39,084 bases of DNA from Microbacteriaceae bacterium PS02343 (GCA_029959365.1 JASCOA010000018.1:1-39084), one strand, 5' to 3'; positions 15,998-28,329 are shown, counted from the stretch's first letter. Numbers and translations are program-made. The notes: generated by a model not told the origin, from the letters alone.

Positions 15998-16861
15998 TCA
16001 GGCGGTAGGCCAGAAGGCGATCGCGAGCGGCAGCAGCGGGCCGACCCAGATCGCCGTCGCGGCGAGCTTCCAGCCCTCGCCCGACCGGCTCGCGCCGGCG
16101 CGCAGCCGCGCCGCGCGCAGCGCCGTGGTCTCGCTGTCGCCGCCGAGCTTCACGAGCGCGCTCGCGACGTTGCCGGCGCCGCTGTGCGCGGCCGCGCGGT
16201 CGTCGGCGATGAGCTCGACGACGAGGCTCGTCGCCTGCGCCATGCGCTCGGCGGCCGGCAGCATGGGTACGCAGCTCTGGGCGAGACGGCCGATCGTGAT
16301 CGCGGCGGAGTGCCGGTGCGTCAGGTGGGTGTCCTCGTGCCAGAGCACGGCGCGCAGCTCGCGCTCGCTGAGCCGGTCGCGCGCCTCGGTGCTCACGATG
16401 ATGCCGCGCGGCGAGGGCAGCGCGGCCACGATCGGCACCGGGAACTCGACGAGCCGCACGTACCAGCGGCCCATCGCCATGTGCCGCACCGAGCGGCCGA
16501 AGAAGACGGAGAAGCGGTCGGCGGCCTCGCGGGCCTCCTTGGCCAGCGCATCCGCCTGCCACCAGATGCGCACGCCGATGACGCCGAGGATGGCGAGGGC
16601 GCCCCAGGCGAGGATCGCGGCGGCGAGCGGATCGAGCCAGCCGATCGCCGCCGGCGAGCCCATCTGCGCGAGCGCGCCGTTGGCGATGAGGATGCCGAGC
16701 GCCAGCAGCAGTGCGAGCGCGGCCGTGAGCAGCGAGGAGTGCCAGGCGCTGAGCAGCAGCATCGGATGCTTCGACGCCAGCTTGCCGCGCACGAGCACGA
16801 CGGGGGCGAGGAGCGTCAGCATGATGCTGAGCTCCATGAGGAGCAGGATCTTGAGGGCCAT
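15998..16861 (-). CDS. M56-family (BlaR1/MecR1-like) membrane metallopeptidase
   Basis: A 287-residue membrane peptidase. Three or four hydrophobic segments in the N-terminal 110 residues are followed by a cytoplasmic peptidase domain with the zinc motif HEDTH in AVLWHEDTHLTHRH and a downstream ELIADDRA that supplies the third ligand. The C terminus ends in one more hydrophobic segment (ATAIWVGPLLPLAIAFW); there is no extracellular penicillin-binding sensor domain. It begins 13 bases after the BlaI gene, with GAGG as ribosome site, so the two form an operon. Known BlaI-M56 pairs release BlaI repression by proteolysis in response to cell-wall stress; the inducing signal here is unknown. Confidence 0.92.
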   Translation of the reverse strand: MALKILLLMELSIMLTLLAPVVLVRGKLASKHPMLLLSAWHSSLLTAALALLLALGILIANGALAQMGSPAAIGWLDPLAAAILAWGALAILGVIGVRIWWQADALAKEAREAADRFSVFFGRSVRHMAMGRWYVRLVEFPVPIVAALPSPRGIIVSTEARDRLSERELRAVLWHEDTHLTHRHSAAITIGRLAQSCVPMLPAAERMAQATSLVVELIADDRAAAHSGAGNVASALVKLGGDSETTALRAARLRAGASRSGEGWKLAATAIWVGPLLPLAIAFWPTA

Positions 16862-16874
16862 CGGGGCCTCGAGG

Positions 16875-17249
16875 TCAGTCGGCCGCGTTACCGGCGATCG
16901 CCGCGCGCAGCAGATCGCGGTCCGCGATCGAGAGCTCGCCGGCGAACTGCAGCAGGGCTGCGGAGCGGTCGCTCGTCGAGGCGAGGGCGTTGGCCATGGC
17001 GCCGGCGACCCGGTGCTCTCGGCTCAGGGTGGGCGTGAAGAGCAGTCCGCGGCTCGATCCGCTCTCGCGGCCGACCCAGCCCTTCTCGCGCAGGCGCTCG
17101 AGCACCGTCAGCACGGTGGTTATCGCGGGCTGCGGCTCCTCGACGGCCTCCTGCACCTCACGCGCGGTGAGGGGGCGGCCCGCATCCCATAGCAGATCCA
17201 TGACGGCGGATTCGAGTTCGCCGCGCTGGCGGGATCGGGGGGAGCGCAT
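16875..17249 (-). CDS. BlaI/MecI/CopY-family transcriptional repressor
   Basis: A 124-residue winged-helix repressor. The N-terminal DNA-binding domain is visible as LESAVMDLLWDAGRPLTAREVQEAV followed by the recognition-helix region ITTVLTVLERLREKGWVGRE, and the C-terminal part (residues 75-120) is the dimerisation region with the usual cleavage area. It heads the operon with the M56 peptidase. The start ATG lies six bases after a -10 box that is covered by an inverted repeat, which points to autoregulation. No beta-lactamase or penicillin-binding protein gene is in the window, so its targets lie elsewhere. Confidence 0.94.
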   Translation of the reverse strand: MRSPRSRQRGELESAVMDLLWDAGRPLTAREVQEAVEEPQPAITTVLTVLERLREKGWVGRESGSSRGLLFTPTLSREHRVAGAMANALASTSDRSAALLQFAGELSIADRDLLRAAIAGNAAD

Positions 17250-17255
17250 ACGCGC

Positions 17256-17273
17256 ATTCTATCGCCTGTAGAA
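17256..17273 (-). promoter_or_regulatory. BlaI autoregulatory operator overlapping a leaderless promoter
   Basis: The dyad TTCTA-N7-TAGAA (17257-17273) has perfect 5-bp arms. On the minus strand it contains the -10 TAGAAT (17256-17261), which is followed by six bases and the blaI ATG. A repressor bound here would block RNA polymerase. The arms differ from the classic TACA/TGTA BlaI site, but size and position fit a BlaI dimer. Confidence 0.65.
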
Positions 17274-17320
17274 GCTCGCGCGCGCGCCGAATCGTCATGC
17301 GCTCGTAACACCCCGCTCGC

Positions 17321-17326
17321 TACGCT
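17321..17326 (+). promoter_or_regulatory. Candidate -10 box for the glycine riboswitch and gcv operon
   Basis: TACGCT fits TAnnnT and lies about 25 bases before the first aptamer. No clear -35 is visible. Confidence 0.45.
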
Positions 17327-17349
17327 GGCGGCACAAGCGAACACAGGAC

Positions 17350-17532
17350 CCGTTGTCCGAGGCGGGAGAGCCGCACGAACCAGGTGCGGCACCGAAGGAG
17401 CAAGCCTCCCCGCCAATCTCTCAGGTACTCGTACCGCCCGGACAGGTCGCTCTGGAAAGCGCTCCTCGGAGCCGCCGACGGTGCAAGCCGGATGCCGCAT
17501 CCGGTGAAGCTCTCAGGCCCATGACAGAGGGG
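17350..17532 (+). promoter_or_regulatory. Tandem glycine riboswitch
   Basis: Two consecutive glycine aptamers precede gcvT. The first (about 17361-17443) shows GGGAGAGCC, CACCGAAGGAGCAA and AATCTCTCAGGTA, the family core. The second (about 17446-17532) shows CTCTGGAAAGC, GACGGTGCAAGCC, AGCTCTCAGG and ACAGAGGGGGAG. The short junction joins them as in cooperative tandem switches, which turn on the glycine cleavage system when glycine is abundant. Downstream lie a hairpin (17545-17562, 7-bp stem) without a T-run and a possible fold GAGAG-GG-CTCTC (17568-17579) covering the gcvT ribosome site, which suggests translational rather than transcriptional control; that mechanism is inference. Confidence 0.95.
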
Positions 17533-17580
17533 GAGAACCCGTCCGGCGCACCTCGGTGCGCCCTGCAGAGAGGGCTCTCC

Positions 17581-18735
17581 ATGACCGCATCCGCTCCTCC
17601 GTCCGTCGATCCGCCACCGCAGCGCACGGCGCTGCACGACGTCCACGTCGCGGCCGGCGCCCGCATGGTCGACTTCGCCGGCTGGGCCATGCCGCTCAGC
17701 TACGGCTCCGACCTCGCCGAGCACCGCGCCGTGCGCACCGCCGCCGGCCTCTTCGACCTCTCGCACATGGGGCTCGTCACCGTCGCCGGCCCGCAGGCGC
17801 CCGAGGCCCTCGACCACGCGCTCGCCGGACGCCTGAGCGCCCTCGAGCCGCGCCGCTCGAAGTACACGATGCTGCTCGCCCCCGACGGCGGCGTGCTCGA
17901 CGACCTCATCGTCACGCGGCTGCCGGAGGACGGATCGGATGCGGGCGCCCGCTTCGCCGTCGTCGCGAACGCCGGCAACCGGGTCGCCGTCGCCGTCGCG
18001 CTGCGCGAGCGCCTCGCCGGCTTCGACGCCCGCGTCGTCGACACGGGGGAGCGCACCGCCATCGTCGCGGTGCAGGGCCCGGCCACCCTCGCCGTGCTCG
18101 AGGCGCTGCCCGGCCTCGAGATCGACGACGGAGCCCCACCCGTCGCCGCGCTGCGGTACTACCGCACCACCTCCGCCCGCTTCGCCGGGGTCGCGGTGCT
18201 GCTCGCCCGCACCGGCTACACGGGCGAGGACGGCTTCGAGCTCTTCCTCGACGACGCGGCGGCGCCGGCGCTCTGGAGCGCACTGCTCGATGCCGGCGTC
18301 CCGCACGGCCTCGCGCCCTGCGGCCTCGCCGCGCGCGACACCCTGCGGCTCGAGGCGGGCATGCCGCTGCACGGCCACGAGCTGAGCCCCGAGCTGCTGC
18401 CGGCCCAGGCCGGGCTCGGCCGCGTCGTCGACGAGTCCAAGCCCGACTTCGTGGGCCGCGGCGCCATGCCGGCGCCCGGCGCTCCGGTGCTCGTCGGCCT
18501 CGCCTCGGAGGGCCGCCGCGCCGGGCGTTCCGGTTACCCGGTGCTGCACGAGGGCCGCGAGGTCGGCGTCGTCACGAGCGGCGCGCTCTCGCCCGCACTC
18601 GGCCATCCGATCGCGATGGCACTCGTCGAACCCGCGCTCGCCGAGCCGGGCACCGCCCTCGAGATCTCCCTGCGCGGCACCGCTCTGCCGGCGACCGTCG
18701 TCCCCCTCCCGTTCCTCCGAAAGGCCCGCCGATGA
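17581..18735 (+). CDS. gcvT: Aminomethyltransferase, glycine cleavage T protein
   Basis: A 384-residue GcvT, which takes the aminomethyl group from the lipoyl arm of GcvH and passes it to tetrahydrofolate, releasing ammonia. Family motifs: [49 protein letters not shown], the [12 protein letters not shown] loop and [20 protein letters not shown]. Length matches the family. ATG 17581 directly follows the riboswitch expression platform and an AGAGGG ribosome site. The stop overlaps the gcvH start (ATGA), so gcvT, gcvH and gcvP are translated as one operon. Confidence 0.97.
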   Translation: MTASAPPSVDPPPQRTALHDVHVAAGARMVDFAGWAMPLSYGSDLAEHRAVRTAAGLFDLSHMGLVTVAGPQAPEALDHALAGRLSALEPRRSKYTMLLAPDGGVLDDLIVTRLPEDGSDAGARFAVVANAGNRVAVAVALRERLAGFDARVVDTGERTAIVAVQGPATLAVLEALPGLEIDDGAPPVAALRYYRTTSARFAGVAVLLARTGYTGEDGFELFLDDAAAPALWSALLDAGVPHGLAPCGLAARDTLRLEAGMPLHGHELSPELLPAQAGLGRVVDESKPDFVGRGAMPAPGAPVLVGLASEGRRAGRSGYPVLHEGREVGVVTSGALSPALGHPIAMALVEPALAEPGTALEISLRGTALPATVVPLPFLRKARR

Positions 18736-19091
18736 CCGAGCTCCGCTACACCGCCGACCACGAATGGGTGCGCCTCGAGGAGGGCGTCGCCACCGTCGGG
18801 ATCACCGACTACGCCGCGCAGCAGCTCGGCGACGTCGTCTACGTCGACCTGCCGGGGGTCGGGGACTCCGTGAGGACCGGCCAGCAGATCGGCGAGATCG
18901 AGTCGACCAAGAGCGTCGGCGAGCTGCTCGCGCCGCTCGCCGGCGCGGTGCTCGAGGTCAACCAGGCCGTCGTCGACGCCCCCGAGCTCGTCAACGCCGA
19001 CCCGTTCGGCGAGGGCTGGCTGGTGCGGATCTCCGCGACCGAGCTGCCTCCGCTGCTCGGCGAGGACGAGTACCGGTCGGGGCTGAGCTGA
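18732..19091 (+). CDS. gcvH: Glycine cleavage H protein (lipoyl carrier)
   Basis: A 119-residue lipoyl-domain carrier that shuttles the aminomethyl group between GcvP, GcvT and dihydrolipoamide dehydrogenase. It starts with [20 protein letters not shown], and the lipoylated lysine is Lys60 in [14 protein letters not shown]. The C-terminal half reads [21 protein letters not shown], fully typical. The ATG overlaps the gcvT stop. gcvP begins two bases after its stop codon. The lpd gene for the fourth subunit is not in the window. Confidence 0.97.
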   Translation: MTELRYTADHEWVRLEEGVATVGITDYAAQQLGDVVYVDLPGVGDSVRTGQQIGEIESTKSVGELLAPLAGAVLEVNQAVVDAPELVNADPFGEGWLVRISATELPPLLGEDEYRSGLS

Positions 19092-19093
19092 CG

Positions 19094-22012
<2,919 letters not shown>

Positions 22013-22043
22013 GTCGCGACGCTCGCGAGGCCGCAGTGCCGCT

Positions 22044-22073
22044 CGGGAACCCGGTTTGTACCCCGGGTTCCCG
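22044..22073 (+). terminator. Hairpin terminator of the gcv operon
   Basis: An 11-bp perfect stem (22044-22054 with 22063-22073) closes an eight-base loop, 31 bases after the gcvP stop. No T-run follows. Confidence 0.6.
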
Positions 22074-22194
22074 CGGCGCGTCCGTTCCCAGTGCCTGGCG
22101 TGGACGGATGGTCCGCCGATCCGCGATCCGTGGACGCCGCGTCGGGTCGGGTGCTGGTGGAGCAAAAAACCTGGTCAAGCGCGATGTCATGAGG

Positions 22195-22234
22195 CGAGAC
22201 CGCGTCGTCTCGGGTCGCGCGGCGACGTTCTTTT
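22195..22234 (+). terminator. Double hairpin with T-rich tail in the gcvP-transporter gap
   Basis: A 6-bp hairpin (22195-22200/22207-22212) and a 5-bp hairpin (22214-22218/22222-22226) are followed by GTTCTTTT, a rare T-rich run in this DNA. It could end a short RNA or act as a second stop for gcv transcripts. The rest of the 22074-22306 stretch shows no frame with coding character. Confidence 0.35.
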
Positions 22235-22306
22235 ACCACAGCGACGCGGCGCGCGAGCCGACCCTGTGGGAACATCGACGCACGATCGGGGGACGGATCG
22301 CAAGAT

Positions 22307-22322
22307 GTAACACGGTTGTAAT
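22307..22322 (+). promoter_or_regulatory. Direct repeat GTAAC-N6-GTAAT, MtrA/GlnR-like site
   Basis: GTAAC (22307-22311) and GTAAT (22318-22322) are in the same orientation, 11 bases apart centre to centre (one helical turn). This matches the layout of MtrA boxes (GTAAC direct repeats) and resembles GlnR half-sites; both are OmpR-family regulators in actinobacteria. It ends nine bases before the -35 of the transporter promoter, an activator-like position. Confidence 0.5.
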
Positions 22323-22331
22323 GTCCCCCGT

Positions 22332-22360
22332 TTGGACCGGACTGAGCACTCGCTTAGAGT
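22332..22360 (+). promoter_or_regulatory. Promoter of the peptide transporter operon
   Basis: -35 TTGGAC (22332-22337) and -10 TAGAGT (22355-22360) with an ideal 17-base spacer. The start site near 22367 gives a leader of about 58 bases to the GTG start. Confidence 0.8.
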
Positions 22361-22424
22361 GCCTACGGTTCGGCGACACCGACAGGCGTCGTGACCGGAC
22401 ACCCCTTTGCGCAATGGAGGCATA

Positions 22425-24035
22425 GTGAAGAAGAAGGCAGGCATCGCTCTCGGCGTGCTGACCGCGGGAGCGCTCGCGCTCACCGGTTGCGCCCCTGACG
22501 GCGGCAGCGGCAACAGCGGCGGCACCGAGACCGAGTTCGGTATCGCGTACAACGCGGACGGCGGCCACGCGGCCTGGGCCGACGCGGTCGCGAACTCGAT
22601 CTCGAGCACGCTGGGCATCACCGCCATCGGCGAGCCCTACCCCGACTTCGCGGGCCTCCGCGAAGAGGTGACGAACCGCACCATCGACACCGCCTTCCGC
22701 ACCGGATGGCAGGCCGACTACCCCGGCCTCTACAACTTCCTCGGCCCGCTCTACGCGACCAACGCCGGCTCCAACGACGGCGACTACTCGAACGAGGAGT
22801 TCGACGCGCTGCTCGCCGAGGGCGCCGCCGAGACCGACCTCGATGCGGCCAACGCGCTCTTCCAGCAGGCGCAGGAGATCCTCCTCGAGGACCTGCCGGT
22901 CATCCCGCTCTGGTACTCCAACGTCGTCGGCGGCTACAGCGAGAACGTCGAGAACGTCGAGTTCGACTGGCACTCCGTCGCGGTCTTCGACCAGATCACC
23001 AAGGCCGACGGCTCGGTCGTCACGGCGAACGGCTCCGAGCCGCAGAACCCGCTGATCCCGACCAACACCAACGAGACCGGCGGCGGCAAGATCCTCGACG
23101 CCATCTTCGCGGGCCTCGTCAAGTACGACACCGACGGCAGCGCGGTCAACGACGTCGCCGAGTCCATCACGGTCGACTCGCCCACCCAGCTCACGGTGAA
23201 GATCCGCCCGGGCCTGACCTTCTCGAACGGCGAAGAGGTCACCTCGGACAACTTCATCAAGGCGTGGAACTACGGCGCGCTGGCCTCGAACGAGCAGCTC
23301 TCGAGCTACTTCTTCGAGGACATCGAGGGCTTCAGCTACGACGAGGACTCCGAGCTGACCGGCCTCGTCGAGGTCGACCCGCACACCTTCACCATCACGC
23401 TCAACAAGCCGGCCGCCGACTTCGCGCAGCGCCTCGGCTACTCGGCGTACTTCCCGCTGCCCGACGTCGCCTTCGACGACATCGCGGCTTTCGGTGAGAA
23501 CCCGATCGGCAACGGCCCGTACAAGCTGGCCGCCGAGGGTGCCTGGCAGCACGACGTGCAGATCGACCTCGCGGTCAACGAGACCTACGACGGTCCCCGC
23601 ACCGCGCAGAACTCGGGCCTGCAGATCGTCTTCTACGCGACCCAGGACGCCGCCTACGCCGACCTGCTGGCGAACCAGCTCGACGTGCTCGACGCCATCC
23701 CGGACTCCGCGTTCGAGACCTACGAGGACGAGCTGGGCGACCGCTCGGTCAACCAGCCCGCGGCGATCTTCCAGTCGTTCACCATCCCCGAGAGCCTCGA
23801 GCACTTCGAGGGCGAAGAGGGCATCCTGCGCCGCCAGGCGATCTCGATGTCGATCGACCGTCAGCAGATCACCGACGTCATCTTCCAGGGCACCCGCACC
23901 CCGGCCAGCGACTTCACCTCGCCGGTCATCGACGGATGGAGCGACTCGCTCGCCGGCGCCGAGTACCTCGAGTACAACCCCGAGCGCGCAGCCGAGCTGT
24001 GGGCCGAGGCCAACGAGATCTCCGCCTGGGAGTGA
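22425..24035 (+). CDS. Circularly permuted OppA/DppA-type peptide-binding lipoprotein
   Basis: A 536-residue solute-binding lipoprotein of an oligopeptide/dipeptide ABC importer. GTG 22425 has GGAGG four bases upstream and starts a lipoprotein signal ending in LALTGC (Cys22). A Gly/Ser linker follows to about residue 37. Residues 38-193 then contain what is normally the family C terminus (FGIAYNADGGH, TAFRTGWQADYPGLYNFLGP, NDGDYSNEEFDALL, LPVIPLWYSN). Residues 194-536 contain the normal mature N terminus and middle (VTANGSEPQNPLIPTNTNE, FAGLVKYD, NPIGNGPYKL, NQPAAIFQSFTIPE, TRTPASDFTSPVIDGW), and the protein stops at ELWAEANEISAWE, exactly where relatives continue into the first block. Both joins are in frame and no segment is lost or doubled. 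N and C termini of this fold lie close together in lobe I, so a permuted protein could fold. A sequence-assembly rearrangement is the alternative. Confidence 0.93.
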   Translation: MKKKAGIALGVLTAGALALTGCAPDGGSGNSGGTETEFGIAYNADGGHAAWADAVANSISSTLGITAIGEPYPDFAGLREEVTNRTIDTAFRTGWQADYPGLYNFLGPLYATNAGSNDGDYSNEEFDALLAEGAAETDLDAANALFQQAQEILLEDLPVIPLWYSNVVGGYSENVENVEFDWHSVAVFDQITKADGSVVTANGSEPQNPLIPTNTNETGGGKILDAIFAGLVKYDTDGSAVNDVAESITVDSPTQLTVKIRPGLTFSNGEEVTSDNFIKAWNYGALASNEQLSSYFFEDIEGFSYDEDSELTGLVEVDPHTFTITLNKPAADFAQRLGYSAYFPLPDVAFDDIAAFGENPIGNGPYKLAAEGAWQHDVQIDLAVNETYDGPRTAQNSGLQIVFYATQDAAYADLLANQLDVLDAIPDSAFETYEDELGDRSVNQPAAIFQSFTIPESLEHFEGEEGILRRQAISMSIDRQQITDVIFQGTRTPASDFTSPVIDGWSDSLAGAEYLEYNPERAAELWAEANEISAWE

Positions 24036-24053
24036 GCACCACGCAGTAACCGA

Positions 24054-24090
24054 TCACGGGGCGGTGGCGAACGACGCCACCGCCCCGTGA
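24054..24090 (+). terminator. 16-bp hairpin between binding protein and permease genes
   Basis: A perfect 16-bp inverted repeat (24054-24069 with 24075-24090) with a five-base loop lies 18 bases after the binding-protein stop. No T-run follows. Such a structure would lower downstream transcription or protect the upstream mRNA end, giving excess binding protein over permease. The rest of the 24091-24221 leader holds no further feature I can support. Confidence 0.7.
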
Positions 24091-24221
24091 CGTGCGCGGT
24101 GAACTCGCCGGATCCATGCGTCAGAATGGAGCCGGCGATGGCGCCGGTCCCCGCGCAGTCGCGAGCGGTCCTCCCGCTCGCTCGTACCAACCCGATACCC
24201 CTTCGAAGGGAAGTGAGACCG

Positions 24222-25151
24222 ATGGGGAGCTACATCCTCAGGCGCGTCCTGCAGGTGATCCCGGTGTTCTTCGGCGCCACCCTGCTGATCTACTACATGG
24301 TCTTCGCCATGCCCGGCGACCCCATCGCCGCGCTGTTCGGCGACCGAGCACCGAACCCCGCGCTGCTCGAGGCGCTGCGCGCCCAGTACCACCTCGACGA
24401 GCCCTTCGTGGTGCAGTACTTCTACTACATCGTCGGCGTCTTCCAGCTCGACTTCGGCACCAGCTTCTCGGGCCAGCCGGTCATCGACGTGCTGCAGCGC
24501 ACCTTCCCGGTGACCCTGCGACTCGCGGTCATGGCGATCGTGCTGTCGTTCCTGCTCGCGATCCTGATCGGACTCTTCTCCGCGATCTTCAAGGGCAAGC
24601 TCTTCGACCAGCTGTCCCTGATCGTCTCGTTGGTCTTCGTCTCCGTGCCGGTCTTCGTCATCTGCTTCCTCGCCCAGTACTTCTTCGGCGTGCAGCTCGG
24701 CTGGTTCAGCCCGACGGTGGGCTCCGACAACGGCTGGCTCGGCCTGACACTGCCCGCCATCACGCTGGCGGTCGGCATCTACGCCACGAGCATGCGGCTC
24801 ACCCGATCGTCCACGATCGAGACGCTCGGCCAGGACTGGGTGCGCACGGCGTACTCGAAGGGGCTCTCCCGCCGCCGGGTCATCCCCGTGCACGTGCTGC
24901 GCAACTCGCTGATCCCGATGGTGACTGATACCGCGACGACCTTCGGCATCCTCATGGTCGGCGCGACCGTCACGGAGGGCATCTTCAACGTGCCCGGCGT
25001 CGGCAACACGCTCTACCAGGCGATCCTGCGCCACGAGGCCCCGACCGTCGTCTCCTTCGTCACGGTCTTCGTGATCGCGTACGTCTTCGTGAACCTGCTC
25101 GTCGACCTGCTCTACGGTCTGCTCGACCCGAGGATCCGCTATGTCAAGTAA
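24222..25151 (+). CDS. Peptide ABC transporter permease, OppB/DppB type
   Basis: A 309-residue inner-membrane permease. The N terminus YILRRVLQVIPVFFGATLLIYYMV is the standard first membrane helix of OppB/DppB, followed by GDPIAALFGDRAPNPALLEALRAQYHLDEPFVVQY. The ABC-coupling EAA region is visible as RVIPVHVLRNSLIPMVTDTATTFGILMVG, and the protein ends with the typical YGLLDPRIRY. Six membrane segments are expected. ATG 24222 was chosen over an upstream in-frame ATG because family similarity begins there; GAAGGG lies upstream. The end overlaps the next permease gene by 11 bases. Confidence 0.96.
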   Translation: MGSYILRRVLQVIPVFFGATLLIYYMVFAMPGDPIAALFGDRAPNPALLEALRAQYHLDEPFVVQYFYYIVGVFQLDFGTSFSGQPVIDVLQRTFPVTLRLAVMAIVLSFLLAILIGLFSAIFKGKLFDQLSLIVSLVFVSVPVFVICFLAQYFFGVQLGWFSPTVGSDNGWLGLTLPAITLAVGIYATSMRLTRSSTIETLGQDWVRTAYSKGLSRRRVIPVHVLRNSLIPMVTDTATTFGILMVGATVTEGIFNVPGVGNTLYQAILRHEAPTVVSFVTVFVIAYVFVNLLVDLLYGLLDPRIRYVK

Positions 25152-26088
25152 CTCCCCGACCCCGCAGCACTACGTGGCGCCGGTCAAGAACGCGTCGGTC
25201 ACGGTCGACGCCGTCCGCATCGACGAGAAGCCCAGTAACCTCTGGCTCGACGCCTGGCGCGACCTGCGGCGGCGGCCGACCTTCTGGGTCTCGCTCGCCT
25301 TCGTGGCGGTGCTGATCTTCGTCGCGGTCTTCCCCTGGCTGCTCACGCAGATGAACCCGATCCGCGACTGCAACCTCGCGTTCAGCAATCAGGGTCCCGA
25401 GGCGGGCAGCCCGCTGGGCTTCACCCGTCAGGGTTGCGACGTGTGGTCCCGCATCGTCTGGGGCACCCGCACCTCGTTGATCGTGGGCTTGCTGGCGACG
25501 CTCATCGGCACGCTGATCGGCGTGATCATGGGCTCCCTCGCCGCGTTCTACGGCGGGTGGCTCGACTCGCTGCTCTCGCGCGTCGGCGACATCTTCTTCA
25601 CGATCCCCTACATCATCGCCGCCATCGTGGTGATGACGGTGCTCAGCGACTACCGCAGCGAGTTCACCCTCGCCCTCGCCATCGGTGGCTTCTCCTGGGC
25701 GGGTACCGCGCGAATCGTGCGCGCCGAGGTGCTGCGCGTCAAGCAGTCCGACTACGTGATGGCCTCCATCGCGCTCGGCCTCTCGCGGTTCAAGACCCTC
25801 GTCGTGCACGTGCTGCCGAACGCGATGGCGCCGGTCATCGTCGTCGCGACCATCGGGCTCGGCTCCGCGATCGTCGCAGAGGCGACGCTGTCGTTCCTCG
25901 GCGTCGGGCTCGGCTTCACGACCATGTCGTGGGGCAATGAAATCAGCCAGGCGCAGACCACCATTCGAACCGCGCCCATGACGCTCATCTACCCCTCGAT
26001 CGCGCTGACCCTCACGGTGCTCGCGTTCATCACCCTCGGCGAGCTGCTGCGCGACGCCCTCGACCCGAAGGCGCGGGCCCAGCGTTGA
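25141..26088 (+). CDS. Peptide ABC transporter permease, OppC/DppC type
   Basis: A 315-residue inner-membrane permease pairing with the OppB-type protein. After a hydrophilic N terminus of about 45 residues, WRDLRRRPTFWVSLAFVAVL starts the first membrane helix. The family periplasmic loop reads PLGFTRQGCDVWSRIVWGTRTSL, and the coupling region is YVMASIALGLSRFKTLVVHVLPNAMAPVIVVATIGLGSAIVAEATLSFLGVG. It ends in LGELLRDALDPKARAQR, typical of DppC. Its ATG lies 11 bases inside the OppB-type gene. The following ATPase gene begins 20 bases after the stop. Confidence 0.96.
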   Translation: MSSNSPTPQHYVAPVKNASVTVDAVRIDEKPSNLWLDAWRDLRRRPTFWVSLAFVAVLIFVAVFPWLLTQMNPIRDCNLAFSNQGPEAGSPLGFTRQGCDVWSRIVWGTRTSLIVGLLATLIGTLIGVIMGSLAAFYGGWLDSLLSRVGDIFFTIPYIIAAIVVMTVLSDYRSEFTLALAIGGFSWAGTARIVRAEVLRVKQSDYVMASIALGLSRFKTLVVHVLPNAMAPVIVVATIGLGSAIVAEATLSFLGVGLGFTTMSWGNEISQAQTTIRTAPMTLIYPSIALTLTVLAFITLGELLRDALDPKARAQR

Positions 26089-26108
26089 GCGATCGGACGG
26101 AGAACACC

Positions 26109-27763
<1,655 letters not shown>

Positions 27764-27767
<4 letters not shown>

Positions 27768-28309
27768 CCGACCGCACCCCGCACCCGTCGGCGGCGGGCC
27801 GGACGATCCGCGGCAACGCGGGCCTCGTCTGGCTCGTCGTCACGGGCGCGGCGGTGCTCGGCCTGCTCATCGACGTGCTGGTGCGCGGGGGAGCGCTCGA
27901 CCTGCTCCTCATCGCGCCCTGGATGCTGCTGCCCGTCTGGGTGGTCTGGGCGTTCCTGGCCTCGCCGCGGCTGCGCGCGGACGCCGAGGGCGTCTCCATC
28001 CGCAATCCGCTGCGCACGACGAGCGGCCCGTGGTCCTCGGTCGAGGACCTCGCGATGCGCTGGCAGGTCGAGGTGCGCTTCGCCGGCGGACGCACCGTCC
28101 AGGCCTGGAGCGTCGCGGCGCGCAAGGCCAATCCGCGCAATCCTGAGCAGCCCGCGGAGCGGGAGCTCGAGATCCTGCGCGAGCTGCGCGAGGCCGCGGC
28201 ACCCAGTGCGCTGGCGCCGGTGCCGACGGTGCGGTGGAACGCCGACATCCTGCTCGTCCTGGCGGTGCTCGTGATCTGGGCGGCCATCGCGGTGGTCGTC
28301 ACGCGCTGA
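27764..28309 (+). CDS. Membrane protein with a PH-like (bPH6-type) domain
   Basis: A 181-residue membrane protein. Two hydrophobic segments (GLVWLVVTGAAVLGLLIDVL and LDLLLIAPWMLLPVWVVWAFL) are followed by a bacterial PH-like domain of about 75 residues: PRLRADAEGVSIRNPLRTTSGPWSSVEDL, then WQVEVRFAGGRTVQAWSV. A last membrane helix is at the C terminus. Such proteins are common in actinobacteria and their function is unknown. Its ATG overlaps the ATPase stop codon, so it is the last gene of the transporter operon, although a role in transport is not implied by the family. Confidence 0.88.
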
Positions 28310-28329
28310 CCGCGCTCCAACCCGTGCAG

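Noticed and set aside
22407-22424. ATG 22407 as start of the peptide-binding protein
   Set aside because: The ribosome site GGAGG lies downstream of it, and starting at GTG 22425 gives a normal lipoprotein signal with a lysine-rich N terminus.
22425-24035. Frameshift or fusion of two genes as explanation for the odd domain order
   Set aside because: The frame is open throughout, both halves are parts of one binding-protein fold, and no part is doubled; reordering explains it better.
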